Shown: positions 35,341 to 47,084 of the stretch, piece after piece
Numbering within the stretch: the stretch's first letter is position 1
Layout: each line of letters starts with the position of its first letter
DNA from: Colocasia esculenta
Taxonomy: Eukaryota; Streptophyta; Magnoliopsida; Alismatales; Araceae
DNA length: 64,000 bases
NCBI GenBank assembly: GCA_014218235.1
Contig: CM024757.1
Span: 145,465,371-145,529,370 of the forward strand
Direction of reading: 5' to 3'
Translations under genes and position numbers: made by a program
Notes under the pieces: model-generated
What the model was told of the DNA's origin: nothing
What the model saw: the letters and a program-made list of their open reading frames with translations, nothing else
Database searches by the model: none

Positions 35341-38300
35341 ATGGGATCCATTTACCCCTCGGTGGTTAGGCTGATACCATTTCTTTAGCTGATACCATTT
35401 CTTTAGGAGGCAGTGGCACTGAGGATATTACTGGCAAAGATTAGCTGCACATTGTTCTCCCAGAATTATAAGATAATTTGGCATGGCCTCAGTGAGGAAT
35501 ACAAATAGAGATGTGGTTATTGGCAGTGTCCAGCTGCATATCCCTAAGGATGACAACTTGGGATGGGCACTTGGCAGCACATGGCAATAGAAATCTCTTC
35601 TGTTTGTAAGGTTATAAACCTACTACCAGTTCTAGCTGGCCAGCACCTAGACAACTGCATAAGATACACAGGCATCTGATAATGAAGAAAAATAAAAAAC
35701 AGCCTATTGTACTGGTCACACAGATAAAACTGCAGAATCTCTACATCCAGATCTATTAGTTTCATGGTCCGAGGATGAACTAATTAAGAATGCAATTTTT
35801 TATATAAAAACTGAGGCAGTTCCATAGACTATGGGCCAGTCTTAGCGAGGGAAATCAGTGTCAGAAGAAAAGGGTCACCAGCAAAGAAATAAAAAGAATT
35901 CTAGGAAATCATTTTGTAGTGATGCTTGAAGTCTAGTTTCTTTCATCATGCGTAGTCTTCTTTTTATTTATATTCATGCTACCTGTTGTTTATATGGTGA
36001 AGACCCAATTGGATTACCTTTATTTATCATGAATAAAATTGGTCATATACTTCACTTCATTACAAAAAAAAGGATAGGCTTGCAGAAAAAAGGGAGGAGT
36101 AAATATCTAATTTAATATTTAAGGATCTCTACAGGATCAAATTAATCTAGTGTGAACCTTGTTACACGCAAAACTCATGTAAAAAAGTACGCAAAGCAGT
36201 TTCTTAGGTAGTGTATCTTGACACAGTACAAAACCCTATTACATGGATCATCCTGAATCATTTCCAAGATCTCTAGAGATAAGTTCTGCTTGTTTAAATA
36301 CAATACTGCTTCTAACAATCCATCTCTTCCATCACAGAACCTGGCATAGAATACAGATCAACCTTTTTCTAGGGCAACCACCACTTCTTAAGCAACCCAA
36401 CCATAACCAACGCTAATCTCGGGAACTATTCTAGCAATTGAATTATTGAATAACTTCCTGCCACGTGTTAAAAAGTTTGAAAGCAAAGAAAAATGATCCC
36501 TGGTCTCTTTCTATAACGATAACATTGCATCCAGTAACCAACAATCATCTTATATGGATTATCCTTATCTTTAATCAAGCCAAATAGTTAGAAAATACAT
36601 CTTATTTTTGCTGATGTCTTCATTAAAGGACCAGGAAAAAAAAAAGATCCCCATCCTGCTCACCTGTCACTGGAGCATATTGATATCACACACCATGAAC
36701 TCCACAGTCCATATACTTAATCATCATGTTTTGTTGATCTATCAACCCAGAACCTTGTTCCTTGCCATCTCCAGCACTAACCATGAAAACAATCTTTAAA
36801 CTCATCAGAGCTACCTTTAAGATGCGATCAAAATGAAAGATATTCCTGAGCTCATGGCTAGAAGCCACATTCCGCTTGTCCCTCATAATACTTCACCACA
36901 TCTCTCTCTAAGATACAGTGCCCATTCTCAGGTCTACTTAACCAGAAAGGCCTCAACAGAGCAGCTTATGTGTTTGACAACCAAATCCTTCTTCCTTCCT
37001 AACACCAAAATCATTTCCTCCTTTATTCAGCACAGAAGATCCCAATTCAGAACATGCAAATCCTGGTGGAAATCTTTTTCCTTCACCACAAGAAAAGACT
37101 TAGTTCTACATCCCAAAGTTCAAGCAAGTACCATCAGTGTGATATAGTGATGTTGAGAAATCTATCTTCAAACCCACAATCATCTAGAAGACTGTAAGAG
37201 AAATGATGGTCTTGGGTCATGTTTAGTGGGCCATCACACAACCCGATGTTAGAATTGTCAACCTCAACCTGTTGTCTATGATTATTGAAGGTCTCTGTTC
37301 CTCTAATTTCCACGGATAAATTATCTATCAAAATCCAATAAATGGGAGAAGTTGGGGTGGATAAGTAGGGTAAAGGAAGAGTAGGAGAAAGAGAGGAGGA
37401 TGAAGAGGAGAGAGGCGGAGAAGGAGATGGATGTGCACACAGAAAGAGGTGGATAGATAGATAGATAGATATATAGAGAGAGAGAGCTCAAAAGCACAGA
37501 GAGGATCATGCACACATGTACACAGAGAGGAAAATATCTCCTCATCGTCAATATTTCTTTATCTTCAAGATCTCATCTTCAAGCATGCATGCAATCTTTT
37601 GTGCATGCATGAACTTTTGCATTATTCTTATACATGTGTTTATGTAACCACATTTAATGGCTAAATGTATAAAATCTAAAGTTTCTCCTGACAAATACAA
37701 AGATTATCATGGTAAATAGCCAGTATCCCAAGTTTCCCTGCGGTAGCTTCAAGATCTCCTCTTTGTCATTCTGAATGAGTTAAAATCTTATATGGCATTC
37801 CTTGGATCAACAGGAACTTGATCCAACCAGAAACTGAGTCCATTCACTCACTATTTACCCAGCCTACCTAGATACTTCCTCAAATAGCTTGACCTTTGAC
37901 CATATCTAAAACATCTCTATTGAGTTAAACCAAAAAGTATACATCATATAACCAACTAAATCTAGACTCTAGATGGATTATGGTTATGAAAAACCTCAAC
38001 AACCAAATGATGAGTCATCAAGATCGGTAAAACAAGGGTGCATCTAGAAGGAATGCATCTGCATCCTTTAGTAGGCATTTACAATTGTTTGTTTGTAGGT
38101 TGTTGTTTTTATATTTCAGTTCTAGTGGTTGTGTTAGAAGAGGAACCTCTCCTCACCAGAATTGTACTACCTCTATTTATCTTGAATAAAATTGGTGGCA
38201 TAGTCCACTTACTTTCAGAACAGAACAAATTGGAATGACTAGACTACTTATACTACTAGCTGATTTGTGATACATTCATGTCAGCCTCCTATAAGCCTAT

Positions 38301-39133
38301 GAGGTAATGCTATAAATTTTCTATGCAGATTCTTCAGAAGAACAAACTTTTAACATGTTTAATCACTGTAACTGTTCATAAATTTTGGTGTTGAATATTA
38401 CTCTTATCTTGTAAGTGCATGAATGATTGTTGTTGTACTACTGTTTCCACTTTTATAGATGTCTAGAATTTTTCCTTATGTGTAAATAATTTTATCTTTT
38501 AGCTAGGCTGATCCAAGATTAGCCAATCAGGCTGATCTGATCCAGATTGGGTGGCCATGGCTGATCATGACCCCCAGTATGACTCAACAATCAATGGCAG
38601 TTTGCAATCTCCCTAATGGGGATAAGCTCAAGGTTTCTTTGCATTGGCCATGGCTGACCTTGACCCCTTGTATCACTCAACAATCAAGTCTCTTATTGCC
38701 CATGTGAGCACTTTGGCAAACATGAATGAGGGGTTCAAGAACACTGCCATGCATGTAATGACAAACAGCAGAGATAACAGCCAGAGATGTGAACATCTTA
38801 CCAATCAAATAAATGCCAAGTGAAACCAGCCAAGTAACCAACATCAGAAACAGTAACATTAGGGGGGGATTGAGAAAGAAAAGGTGGCAGACATTGTCAA
38901 TGGCAAAAAAAACAAAAAACTGTGATGTACTGTACATTTCCACTACGTGAAAGTTCCACGTTTTGTACAAGTGATATTCCTATGTACATGTATGCATGTA
39001 TAGAAGAATATGAACAATAATAAGTCCTTCGGGCAAACAATGAAAAGTAATGCTGTAATAAGCAGAGTTGACTATCTCACATGAGAATAATAAGAAAGGA
39101 AAACAGGGTCGGGGACAATAAGAGGTAACTTAT
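35341..39133. other. Unassigned DNA, possible interior of a Helitron
   Basis: No gene recognised on either strand. It contains short open frames without domains, a GATA microsatellite (about 37445-37475), and a direct repeat of about 42 bp (38551 and 38646, GGCCATGGCTGA start). The phrase GAATAAAATTGGT occurs twice, near 36030 and 38182. It lies upstream of the SEC13 fragment and the Helitron-type end, so it may belong to the same element; I could not find a 5' TC end. Confidence 0.4.
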
Positions 39134-39345
39134 CTACCACCCAATTCTATCATCTCCTCCTGCAAATGTCTTTTCGGTTCTTTCTTGGCCACGAGGGTAA
39201 CCACTGTGTTCTTCTCTTCTTGAAGAACCATATCCAGGCCGCTCATGGAAAGACAATTTCATGGTTTCTGGAAGTTTTTCGCCAGCAATGGGATCATCTC
39301 CTCCTGCATCCATCAAGCCCATCACAATCTCCACCTTTCTCAGGT
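39134..39345 (-). pseudogene. Unidentified terminal exon-like fragment
   Basis: The minus strand shows a pyrimidine-rich acceptor ending TTTTTTCAAG at 39346, then an open frame to TAG 39134-39136. The frame contains GGDDPIAGEKLPETMKLSF and RPGYGSSRREE and ends with DDRIGW. The phrase AGGDD occurs twice. I do not recognise the family. Given the neighbouring SEC13 fragment in the same orientation, it may be a second captured gene piece. Confidence 0.4.
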
Positions 39346-39762
39346 CTTGAAAAAATAATGATGCACTTGATTAATCTCACATACCCTGTCTACATTATTA
39401 TTCATCCCTTTTATCTTTAAAGATTATAGTGTACTTTTCCCTTCCCAAATTGAACAAACCTTCAAAGTAGGCATGCATGTTCGAATCACAAACTAGAAAG
39501 AAAGAAGTTTATCATCCACAATCTTTTTTTCAAAGTGAGGTCTAACTTTCATCATGGAAGTAAAGGATATGGTAGAAAGGAGAAGATGCACTGTAATTCA
39601 TATTTGAGAAAGAAAACAAAAGGTCAGATTGGATTAAGAAACTGACAAGCCCCAAATGTTTAACTAAAATAAGATGTTATGCCCAATATCTGAGATGTGT
39701 CAACTGAATTTTTGAGATTTGATGGCAATATCAAAGGTATATGATAATCAGTCCCAGATAAT

Positions 39763-40079
39763 CTATGGCTCAACTGTTGTCACCTGCTGCCACTCCCCAT
39801 CCACGGCTTCTTTCCACAGTGTGACATTGTTGTTGCCATCGGCCACAGCCAAGATATTGCCACTCAGTGACCATGAGACCCTCCAAACAGGAGTTTTGAA
39901 ATCATTCAAGATCCTTCCCTCACACTGAACGCCTTCTCGTGCAGCTGTCTAGATAACTACATGAAGTAGATGAAGCACTAGCAATAGTAGACTTTGGAAG
40001 CCCCAAATTTGGTGCCCATGCAACATCCCTCACCCAGTTTGTGTGCATCTGAAGTGCAAGAAAACAGTCCATTTTCCAG
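39763..40079 (-). pseudogene. SEC13: SEC13 C-terminal fragment
   Basis: Minus-strand remnant of about 105 codons of the COPII coat and nuclear-pore WD40 protein SEC13. It shows in order WKMDCFLALQMHTNWVRDVA, WAPNLGLPKSTIASAS, ILNDFKTPVWRVSWSLSGN, ILAVADGNNNVTLWKEAVDG, and EWQQVTTVEP before a stop at 39763. These are the last WD repeats of plant SEC13. A frameshift near 39960 and an in-frame TAG at 39949-39951 (where the family has Trp) disable it. The N-terminal two thirds are missing and homology stops sharply at 40079. It lies 57 bp from a Helitron-type hairpin. Confidence 0.88.
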
Positions 40080-40162
40080 CTAAAACACTTTTTTAGATAT
40101 TCTTATTTATTAAAATTTAAATATTTAAAAACTTTCCGTGCATCGCACGGGCAAAGAACTAG
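40080..40162 (+). mobile_element. Helitron-type 3' terminus
   Basis: A perfect 6-bp stem with 3-base loop (CCGTGCATCGCACGG, 40136-40150) is followed after eight bases by CTAG (40159-40162) and then T. Hairpin plus CTRR before a host T is the hallmark of Helitron 3' ends. With the truncated SEC13 piece directly upstream this looks like a gene-capturing Helitron. The 5' end was not located. Confidence 0.65.
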
Positions 40163-40289
40163 TAATTCTCTGAAGGGCAGAGGACGGACTTTTGGATCAT
40201 ATATATGCAGCTCTTCCTTACAACACTCGTATAGATGAAGGAATACTAGGGTAAAAAACAAAAAAACATGGCACTCAAACATGCCTCCT

Positions 40290-40505
40290 TTCTTTAATTC
40301 ATTTACATGTATGTGTGAATTTAGTTTCTTATTGCACTTGTTTATCTGTATTCTACTTCTTACTTTAATGCAATTCATTTACATGTGTGTGTGAATTTAG
40401 TTTATTATTGCACTTGTTTATATGTATGATATTGTTTTTATTTTCTTTTCATATTTATGTGGGTTATTATTGCACTTGTTTATATGCATGCTTTAGTTTT
40501 TATTT
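40290..40505. repeat. Short diverged tandem repeats
   Basis: Three partial copies of a unit with TTATTGCACTTGTTTAT, at about 40328, 40401 and 40465, in AT-rich DNA. No coding content between 40163 and 40661. Confidence 0.6.
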
Positions 40506-40661
40506 TCTTTTTAACACTGCACACACTTCACGAGAGCGTGTTAAGCCCGTGTCAATGAACCTCCCGTTCAAGACTTTGGGATTGATGTGCACGAGTCTTA
40601 TTTTCAAAGATGAGAACGTGTATATCTAACTCAAAGTCCTGAATTGTCCCGTTTTGGACAG

Positions 40662-40935
40662 TCTGTGAATGTTTGATCGCAGTTAGGTGGTCATTTACTA
40701 TGTGCTTGTATTATTTGTTGAAAATTTCGGGTGTGTCTACTCACTCCTCTCTGATATACCTTTATTGATTTAGAATATTTTCTTAACCACTTATTAGTAA
40801 GTGTTTAAGAAAATATCTTAATCAATAAATATTTTTGGTATATCGGAGAGGTGTGGGGAGATGCTGCCGAAATTTTCAGCAAATAATACAATCACATAGT
40901 AAATGGTCATCTGAGTGCGATCAAATATTCACAGA
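40662..40935. repeat. 274-bp foldback (long inverted repeat)
   Basis: Arms of about 130 bp, starting TCTGTGAAT at 40662 and ending ATTCACAGA at 40935, pair along nearly their whole length (for example TTTGATCGCAGT with ACTGAGTGCGATCAAA-like sequence, and GAAAATTTCGG with CCGAAATTTTC). They fold around a centre near 40797. It lies about 120 bp before the tnp2 ATG. It could be a MITE, part of the CACTA 5' region, or a source of small RNA. Confidence 0.75.
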
Positions 40936-41057
40936 TGGGTAAAAAGTGATAATCTAAATAATAAATCCTTCCTATTCATTTCGGTTGCGTCGAAGGATGT
41001 GTGATTTAGAAATTTAAAGTTATTTGTCTATTGATATTGTTTGGGCGTAGGACAGCA

Positions 41058-44000
41058 ATGGCTTCAGACCGTTCATGGATGTATCGCAGAATAGTTGATC
41101 ATGTGGTGTCCCAGGAGTTTAGGGTCGGAGTTGAGAGTTTCGTTCAGTTTGCATTGGGGAATCCAAATGCAGAAGTAGACAGGCAAGGTGGCATCCGATG
41201 TCCTTGTATGATTTGTAAAAATTTGAAGTGGAATTCCCATGGGAAGTTCAACGCCATTTATACAGAAAAGGGTTTGTTGAAGGTTATATGAATTGGACAT
41301 GTCATGGTGAGGACTTCTGGTCGCACGAGCCTAGTAATGTGGAAGGCACAAGTACGTACGTGGATATGGTTGTAGATGCTGCTGGTCCGGCATTCAGTGT
41401 ACATGTGGATCCTGTATACGCTGAAGACGTGCCGAATAAGGGAGCCGAAAGATTCTATCAGTTACTTAAGGATGCTGATGAGCCATTGTGGGATGGTTGT
41501 CAAAAGCACACTCGGTTGTCAGCGGTGTCACAGTTGTTGAACTTGAAATCTGAATTTCATATTTCTGAGAATTGCTTTGATCGTCTCCTCCTCATCATCA
41601 AGAGCATGTTACCTCCAGATGAAAAGTTGCCTCCAAATTTTTATCGTGCCAAGAAGATGGTGAATGATTTAGGACTTGGATATGTAAAAATAGATGCATG
41701 TCCTAATCATTGTATGTTGTATGACAAAGAGAATGCAGAGATGGTATCCTGTTCAGTTTGCCGTCATGATAGGTATAAACCTAAAAGAGGGGTCAATTCT
41801 AGGGGAAAGGATATACCTTATGCGTCATTGCGATATTTCCCCTTACACCCAGGCTGCAGCGGATGTATATGTCTTCAAAGACAGCTGGACATATGAGGTG
41901 GCATGCAGAAAGAGTACGTCGGGACATGGATATTATGACTCATCCTGCAGATGGTGAAGCTTGGATTCATTTCAACCATGTTTATCCTATCTTCTCAAGG
42001 GAGTCACGTAATGTGAGGCTTGGTTTATGCACTGACGGATTTAATCCATTTGGAGGTTCAGTGGCTTCCTACTCCAGCTGGCCAGTGTTCGTGACACCAT
42101 ACAACCTTCCTCCGAGCATGTGCATGAAGCGAGAGAATTTGTTCCTGTCCTTATTGATTCCTGGTCCGAAAAGCCTACAAAAAATATAGACATCTATCTA
42201 AGACCGTTGATTGATGAATTGAAATTATTATGGACTGAGGGGGTCAATACTATGATGCATCTAGAAAGCAAAATTTCACCATGAGGGCGGCATTGATGTG
42301 GACTATAAGTGATTTTCCTGCATATGGAATGCTATCTGGTTGGAGCACACATGGGAGGCTAGCATGTCCGTATTGTATGGATAATACCAAATCGTTTGTA
42401 CTTAAACATGGTGGGAAGTCCTGCTGGTTTGATTGCCATCGTCAGTTTTTACCAGCTGATCACCCTTTAGAAGACAAAAAGATGCATTCCTAAAGAACAG
42501 AAAGGAACGAGATGAAGTTATATTCGAGAGGTTGTCCGGTCATCATATGGCAGCACATGTTGAAAATTTTCCAGATATCACACAACAGATGGGCAGTACC
42601 CGACACCTTTCAGGTTTGGGAAGGAGCACAACTGGGTGAAGAAAAGCATTTTCTGGGAGCTACCTTATTGGTCGACTCTTCTTGTGCGGCACAATCTAGA
42701 CGTGATGCATATCGAGAAAAATGTCTTTGATAATGTATTCAACACAGTTATGGATATCAAAGGTAAAACAAAGGACAATGTGAATGCACGCTTGGACTTG
42801 TCCATGCTCTGTAAACGTCCAGAGTTAGAAATTGTTAAGTAAATGGGAAATCAAGTAAACCAAAAGCAGTGTTATGTGCTTGGAGGAGGACAAGTAAAGC
42901 AAGTGTGTCAGTGGCTGAAACAACTGAGATTTCCTGACGGTTACGTGTCAAATATTGCTCGTTCTGTCAACGTCAGTGAGGGAAAGATATATGGAATGAA
43001 GAGTCACGACTGCCATGTATTCATGCAAAGGTTGCTACCTATTGCATTTCGTGACATCTTGCCGAAGCAGCTATGGGGAGCGTTATCTGAGTTGAGTCGA
43101 TTTTTCACGATTCTATCTGCATCAGAACTCAGGCTTCAGGATGTGCAAACTATCAACAGAATGTGGTCACCACTGTATGCAAGTTGGAGAAGATATTTCC
43201 ACCTGGTTTCTTCGATTCAATGGAGCATTTACTCGTACATCTACCATATGAAGCAAAGTCGGAGGGCCAGTACAATATAGATGGATGTATCCATTTGAGA
43301 GGTATATGCAAATATGAACTATTTCCTTCGTACGATGATTGCACCTTACGTAAGTGATAGCTTTTCTAATTGTCTCTTACATTGTGGATGTAGGTGTATG
43401 CATGACCTTAAATGAAAGTCCGAAATAAAGCAAAAGTGGAGGGTTCTATTGCTGAGGCATACATTATGGAGGAAATCTCTAACTTTTGTGCAATGTACTT
43501 TGAAGCAGACATTCAAACTCGTCGGACACAACCTCCACGTAATGATGATGGGGGGAATCTGTCGGTTCAAATCGACTCTCAATATTTACTCATCCTGGAC
43601 GTGCCTTCGGACGTTCTTCAACTCGAATGCTGGATGACAGAGAGTTATGTGCCGCAGAGATATATATTCTTTTAAATTGTTCTGAGCTAGAATGTTATGT
43701 TGAGTAAGTACTAATCTCACAATTTAAATTTATATGTAAGTTTTTTGCCTTTATTCTACCTATTCAATGTGATCTGCTATTCATATTGCAGACAATTTGA
43801 TTCAGAATTAATACAAAAAATCCACAACTCACTGATTTTGAGGTTGAAAAAGAACGAGAGAAGTCATTGGCCTTATGGCTAAGACAACGCGTAAGTGTAC
43901 ACCGTCAAAGAGTATTCAACAAAATTCATTTCACTTTATAACTAGCCTTTTCTACACGCAGGTGCAAGAAGGTTTAATTACTGATGAAAGAGTTCGTCAG

Positions 44001-44664
44001 GTAGCCTACGGCCCATCCAAAATTGCACAGAATTATCCTGGATTTATTGTCAATGGGTATAGTTTCATACGAAAGACTATGGGCAGAATAAATCTATGCG
44101 TACGTTTGTAAAGGAAGTACATACAATGAAAGTGAGTATGACTACTATGGTATTGTAGAGGAGATCCTACAATTGCAATATCTAGGACAAGACAATCATA
44201 TATTCTTGTTCAAGTGTCATTGGTTTGATCCGAATTCCATTCGAAATGACACAACACATGGGATTGTCGAGCTTAAGCATAAGTCAAAATTGAATACTTA
44301 TGAGCCATTCATCTTAGCCACACAAGCCCAGCAAGTGTATTATACAAGCTATCCTTCATGTACAAACAAAGAACGAAATGATTGGTGGGTAGTTTGCAGA
44401 GTTAAGTCAAGACTATTTTCTGATTATGAATTGGACATGACTGATCAGACAGCTGAAGAGATCAACGCAGAATTCTTTCAAGAAGACTTTGTTCAAGATG
44501 TAGAGTTGACAACTCATATTGGAGAAGACGAATCCGAAGCACCAATGTCCTTGTCTCACGGAAATGAGGTCGAAGAAGTCGATCCACGTGAGATGAAAGA
44601 CAGTAGTGCTCGTCGTACAGATATTGAATATGAAAGTTCTGGTGAGGAAGGAATATACCAGTGA
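41058..44664 (+). pseudogene. tnp2-like CACTA transposase, with frameshifts
   Basis: Starts at ATG 41058 (MASDRSWMYRRIVDHV). Order: transposase-associated domain with FVQFALGNP and GIRCPCMICKN (to 41230); the large TNP2 transposase domain, with KMVNDLGLGYVKIDACPNHC, SRNVRLGLCTDGFNPFG, AYGMLSGWSTHGRLACPYC and LDVMHIEKNVFDN, to about 42840; a DUF4218-type domain (DCHVFMQRLLPIAFRDILP, 42980-43130); and a DUF4216-type domain (HIFLFKCHWFDP, 44190-44430) after intron-like stretches. Frameshifts near 41230, 41890, 42190 and 42500 and a stop at 42839 break it. An acidic tail ends at 44664. It would cut the element at its ends; this copy cannot. Confidence 0.88.
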
Positions 44665-44847
44665 TGAATGTGAAGATGATGTTGAAGATGGGTTGAATTA
44701 GACATATCGTCATCATCTGAGGAGGAATGGATATCAATTAAACTATGGTAGAATTTTTTCACACTTGTAGAGTATATTTAAAGCAGCTCACTTTCAATAT
44801 AAGCAATTGACTAGTAAACATTATGATTTTATGTTCTCTATGAAGAT

Positions 44848-47010
44848 ATGGTGCGTGGAGGAAGATCTGGTAGCAGTTCTAGGAGGGGCATTCGTGGGAG
44901 GGCTTTGTTCCCCGCATCTGGTATGTATATTTTTCTAATATAGTCATCAGCTGTGTATTTTTCTCTGTATATTATTTATGTGTACTTGTGTAGTGTTAAT
45001 GCCATTAAATTGTTACAGTTTCTGCTTCTCCTTCGAGTGAGCGGACACCTCCTCTACCTAGCGGACTAGGTTTGTATATTTCAATTTTCAAGTATTTTTT
45101 TAGTCATTATTTACACATATTATTAATGTTATTAGAATTGTTACAGTTGCTGGTCCTTCTTCTGCATCTCCTAGCGTGCCTGCAGGTATGTATATTTCAA
45201 TTTCCTAGTATTTTTGTAGTAATTATTTATATATATATTAATGTTATTAGAATTGCTACAGTTTCTAGTTCTTCTGCTCCTACCGTGCCTGCAGGTATGT
45301 ATATTTACAAATGTACTTTTATTGTGCATTCATCTTCCTCATTACTTATGCGTTCTATTCTAGTTACAGCTGTTGGTGCATCCTCCGAGTCTCCTCCTGT
45401 AGTAGCTGGTATGTATATGTAAAGTTATACTTTATGTATGCATTAATTCTGATGCCATTAAAATGTCACATGCTCAGGTCACTCTACACATTCTCCAGAT
45501 GCACCAGTAGATTTGTATATTTAACTGTTAGGGTATTTCTGTAGTCATTATTTAGTATTTTTGTACATTACTCATGTTGTTCATCATTATTTTCCAGGTT
45601 CGGTGCCAGAGGATGCTGGTAGTCTGCAGGAGGGCAGAGGTAGTTTTATGAGAGCACTCTGCGGAGGTCTGGATTAATGGGTACGTAATCAACATGTATG
45701 TATTTCTTATGGGCAATGAAGTGAATTTAGTTCAGAAATTGACATTATGCAGTTACATCATTGCAGTGATAATTGAGCCTACTCAAGCATCTCAATTCAT
45801 CACAAGAACGTTACAAGCACATTTTCCTGGGCCAATTCATAGATTCATGATTTTCCGATGGAGGTCCAGGAGCACTTGTATCAGATGTTCATGGTATGTA
45901 ATTTCGTATTGTAATTTAATTCTTATCGTATTCATACATGCAGTTCACTAACTCTTATGTATATAGAGCCAACATCGATTCACGAGTCGTACGAACGAGG
46001 CGCGGTCTCGATTTGTATGGACGATGACCGCAAGATCAAATTTCAAGCATTTGATGTATAACGCGAGAAAAACAGAGAAACATTCTCAGAGTGCAGACCC
46101 GACTCTTTGGAGGGAGCGGGCGCCCAGTTGGATGAGGGGAGAATATTGGGAAACTCTTTGCAACATCTGGGCTGCAGAGAGATGGCAACAAACATCCACA
46201 ATAATGAAAGTTAATCGGGCTGCGAATCCAGAAGCAAACATGCATACTGGTGGGTCTGTCTCTTTTGCGACCCATCAGTCCAGATTGGTAAGTAATTTGT
46301 CCATTTCTGGTCTCTTTTATTTATAAAGGTACTCATTTATGTCATGCTTTTTCTGTGAAATAGGAGAAGGAGCTAAAAAGGCAGCCGACATTTTCCGAGG
46401 TGTTCGATAGAACACACAAGAAAAAAGGAACGATGTATACATTAGCGATAGAGCTCGAGTGGTTGCAGTAAGTATTTAGAAGATATTCACTATTTAATTT
46501 TTCACATTAATATGAATATTAACTACTATCGTTTTTTCTGGTTTCTTGCAGGAGTCATACAGCCAACAAATGACAGAGAAGTACGTCGGGGAGGACGAGC
46601 AGCCGCCTTAGATCCTGAGGTATGGGTTGCGGCATCTGGGGCCCCAAAGAAAGGCCATGTGTATGGTTTTGGGCACAGCATCGACACGAGCCGGGTGTTA
46701 TCTGGAGGATCCAGCTCAGGGTCACAGACCAGTGCATTCCACGCAGGAGTTGGTACTCCAGGTACTTCTCCAGGACAGCTGATGGGCTTCATTGACAGTA
46801 GGATATCGGGCTTAGAGTCTCGTCTGACGGATTCGATGGAGACTCGTCTGGCCCAGATGCAGATGCAGGTGACCGACGCACTACAGGCCCAGCTCTCCCA
46901 GTCCCTCTCCTAGGTTATCTCCCAGGCCTTCTCCCAGATCAACATTCCTCCTCCACAGGCAGCACCTCCTCCACAGGCAGCACCATCGACATCAGCACAC
47001 GCCCCTCACG
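44848..47010 (+). pseudogene. tnpA-like gene (Transposase_24 / Ptta-En-Spm type) with mini-exon array
   Basis: Starts MVRGGRSGSSSRRGIRGRAL at 44848. Exon 1 ends at 44920 and four short exons follow (45019-45069, 45147-45185, 45262-45294, 45370-45408), then degraded ones near 45479 and 45599. All are phase 1 and multiples of 3, encoding a Ser/Pro/Ala linker. The conserved domain is spread over exons near 45967-46290 (ADPTLWRERAPSWM, WETLCNIWAAERWQQ, ATHQSRL then GTAAGT), 46366-46468 (QPTFSEVFDRTHKKKGTMY) and 46551-46990. The C-terminal part has a helix-rich MQMQVTDALQAQ tail. The reading frame shifts near 46610. A donor-like CACGTGAGTAA near 47010 starts the intron in which the 176-bp array lies. 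The family is the DNA-binding partner of tnp2. Confidence 0.75.
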
Positions 47011-47084
47011 TGAGTAAATTTATTTTATTTCAGAGGTTTAATTTTAACAGTTGACTTAGTAACTTAGTTTAACTTTAATTTGGG

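Larger units (their letters stand above)
40936..47010 (+). mobile_element. Element M: CACTA (En/Spm) transposon body
   Basis: Two plus-strand genes in tandem, tnp2-like then tnpA-like, in the usual En/Spm order. I found no CACTA terminal repeats at either side; the left may lie between 40163 and 40700, and the right is hidden by the satellite array and the N gap. The coordinates cover only the gene-bearing body. Confidence 0.8.

Noticed and set aside
39763..40079. SEC13 as a functional host gene
   Set aside because: Only the C-terminal third is present, with a stop and a frameshift; no upstream exons found.
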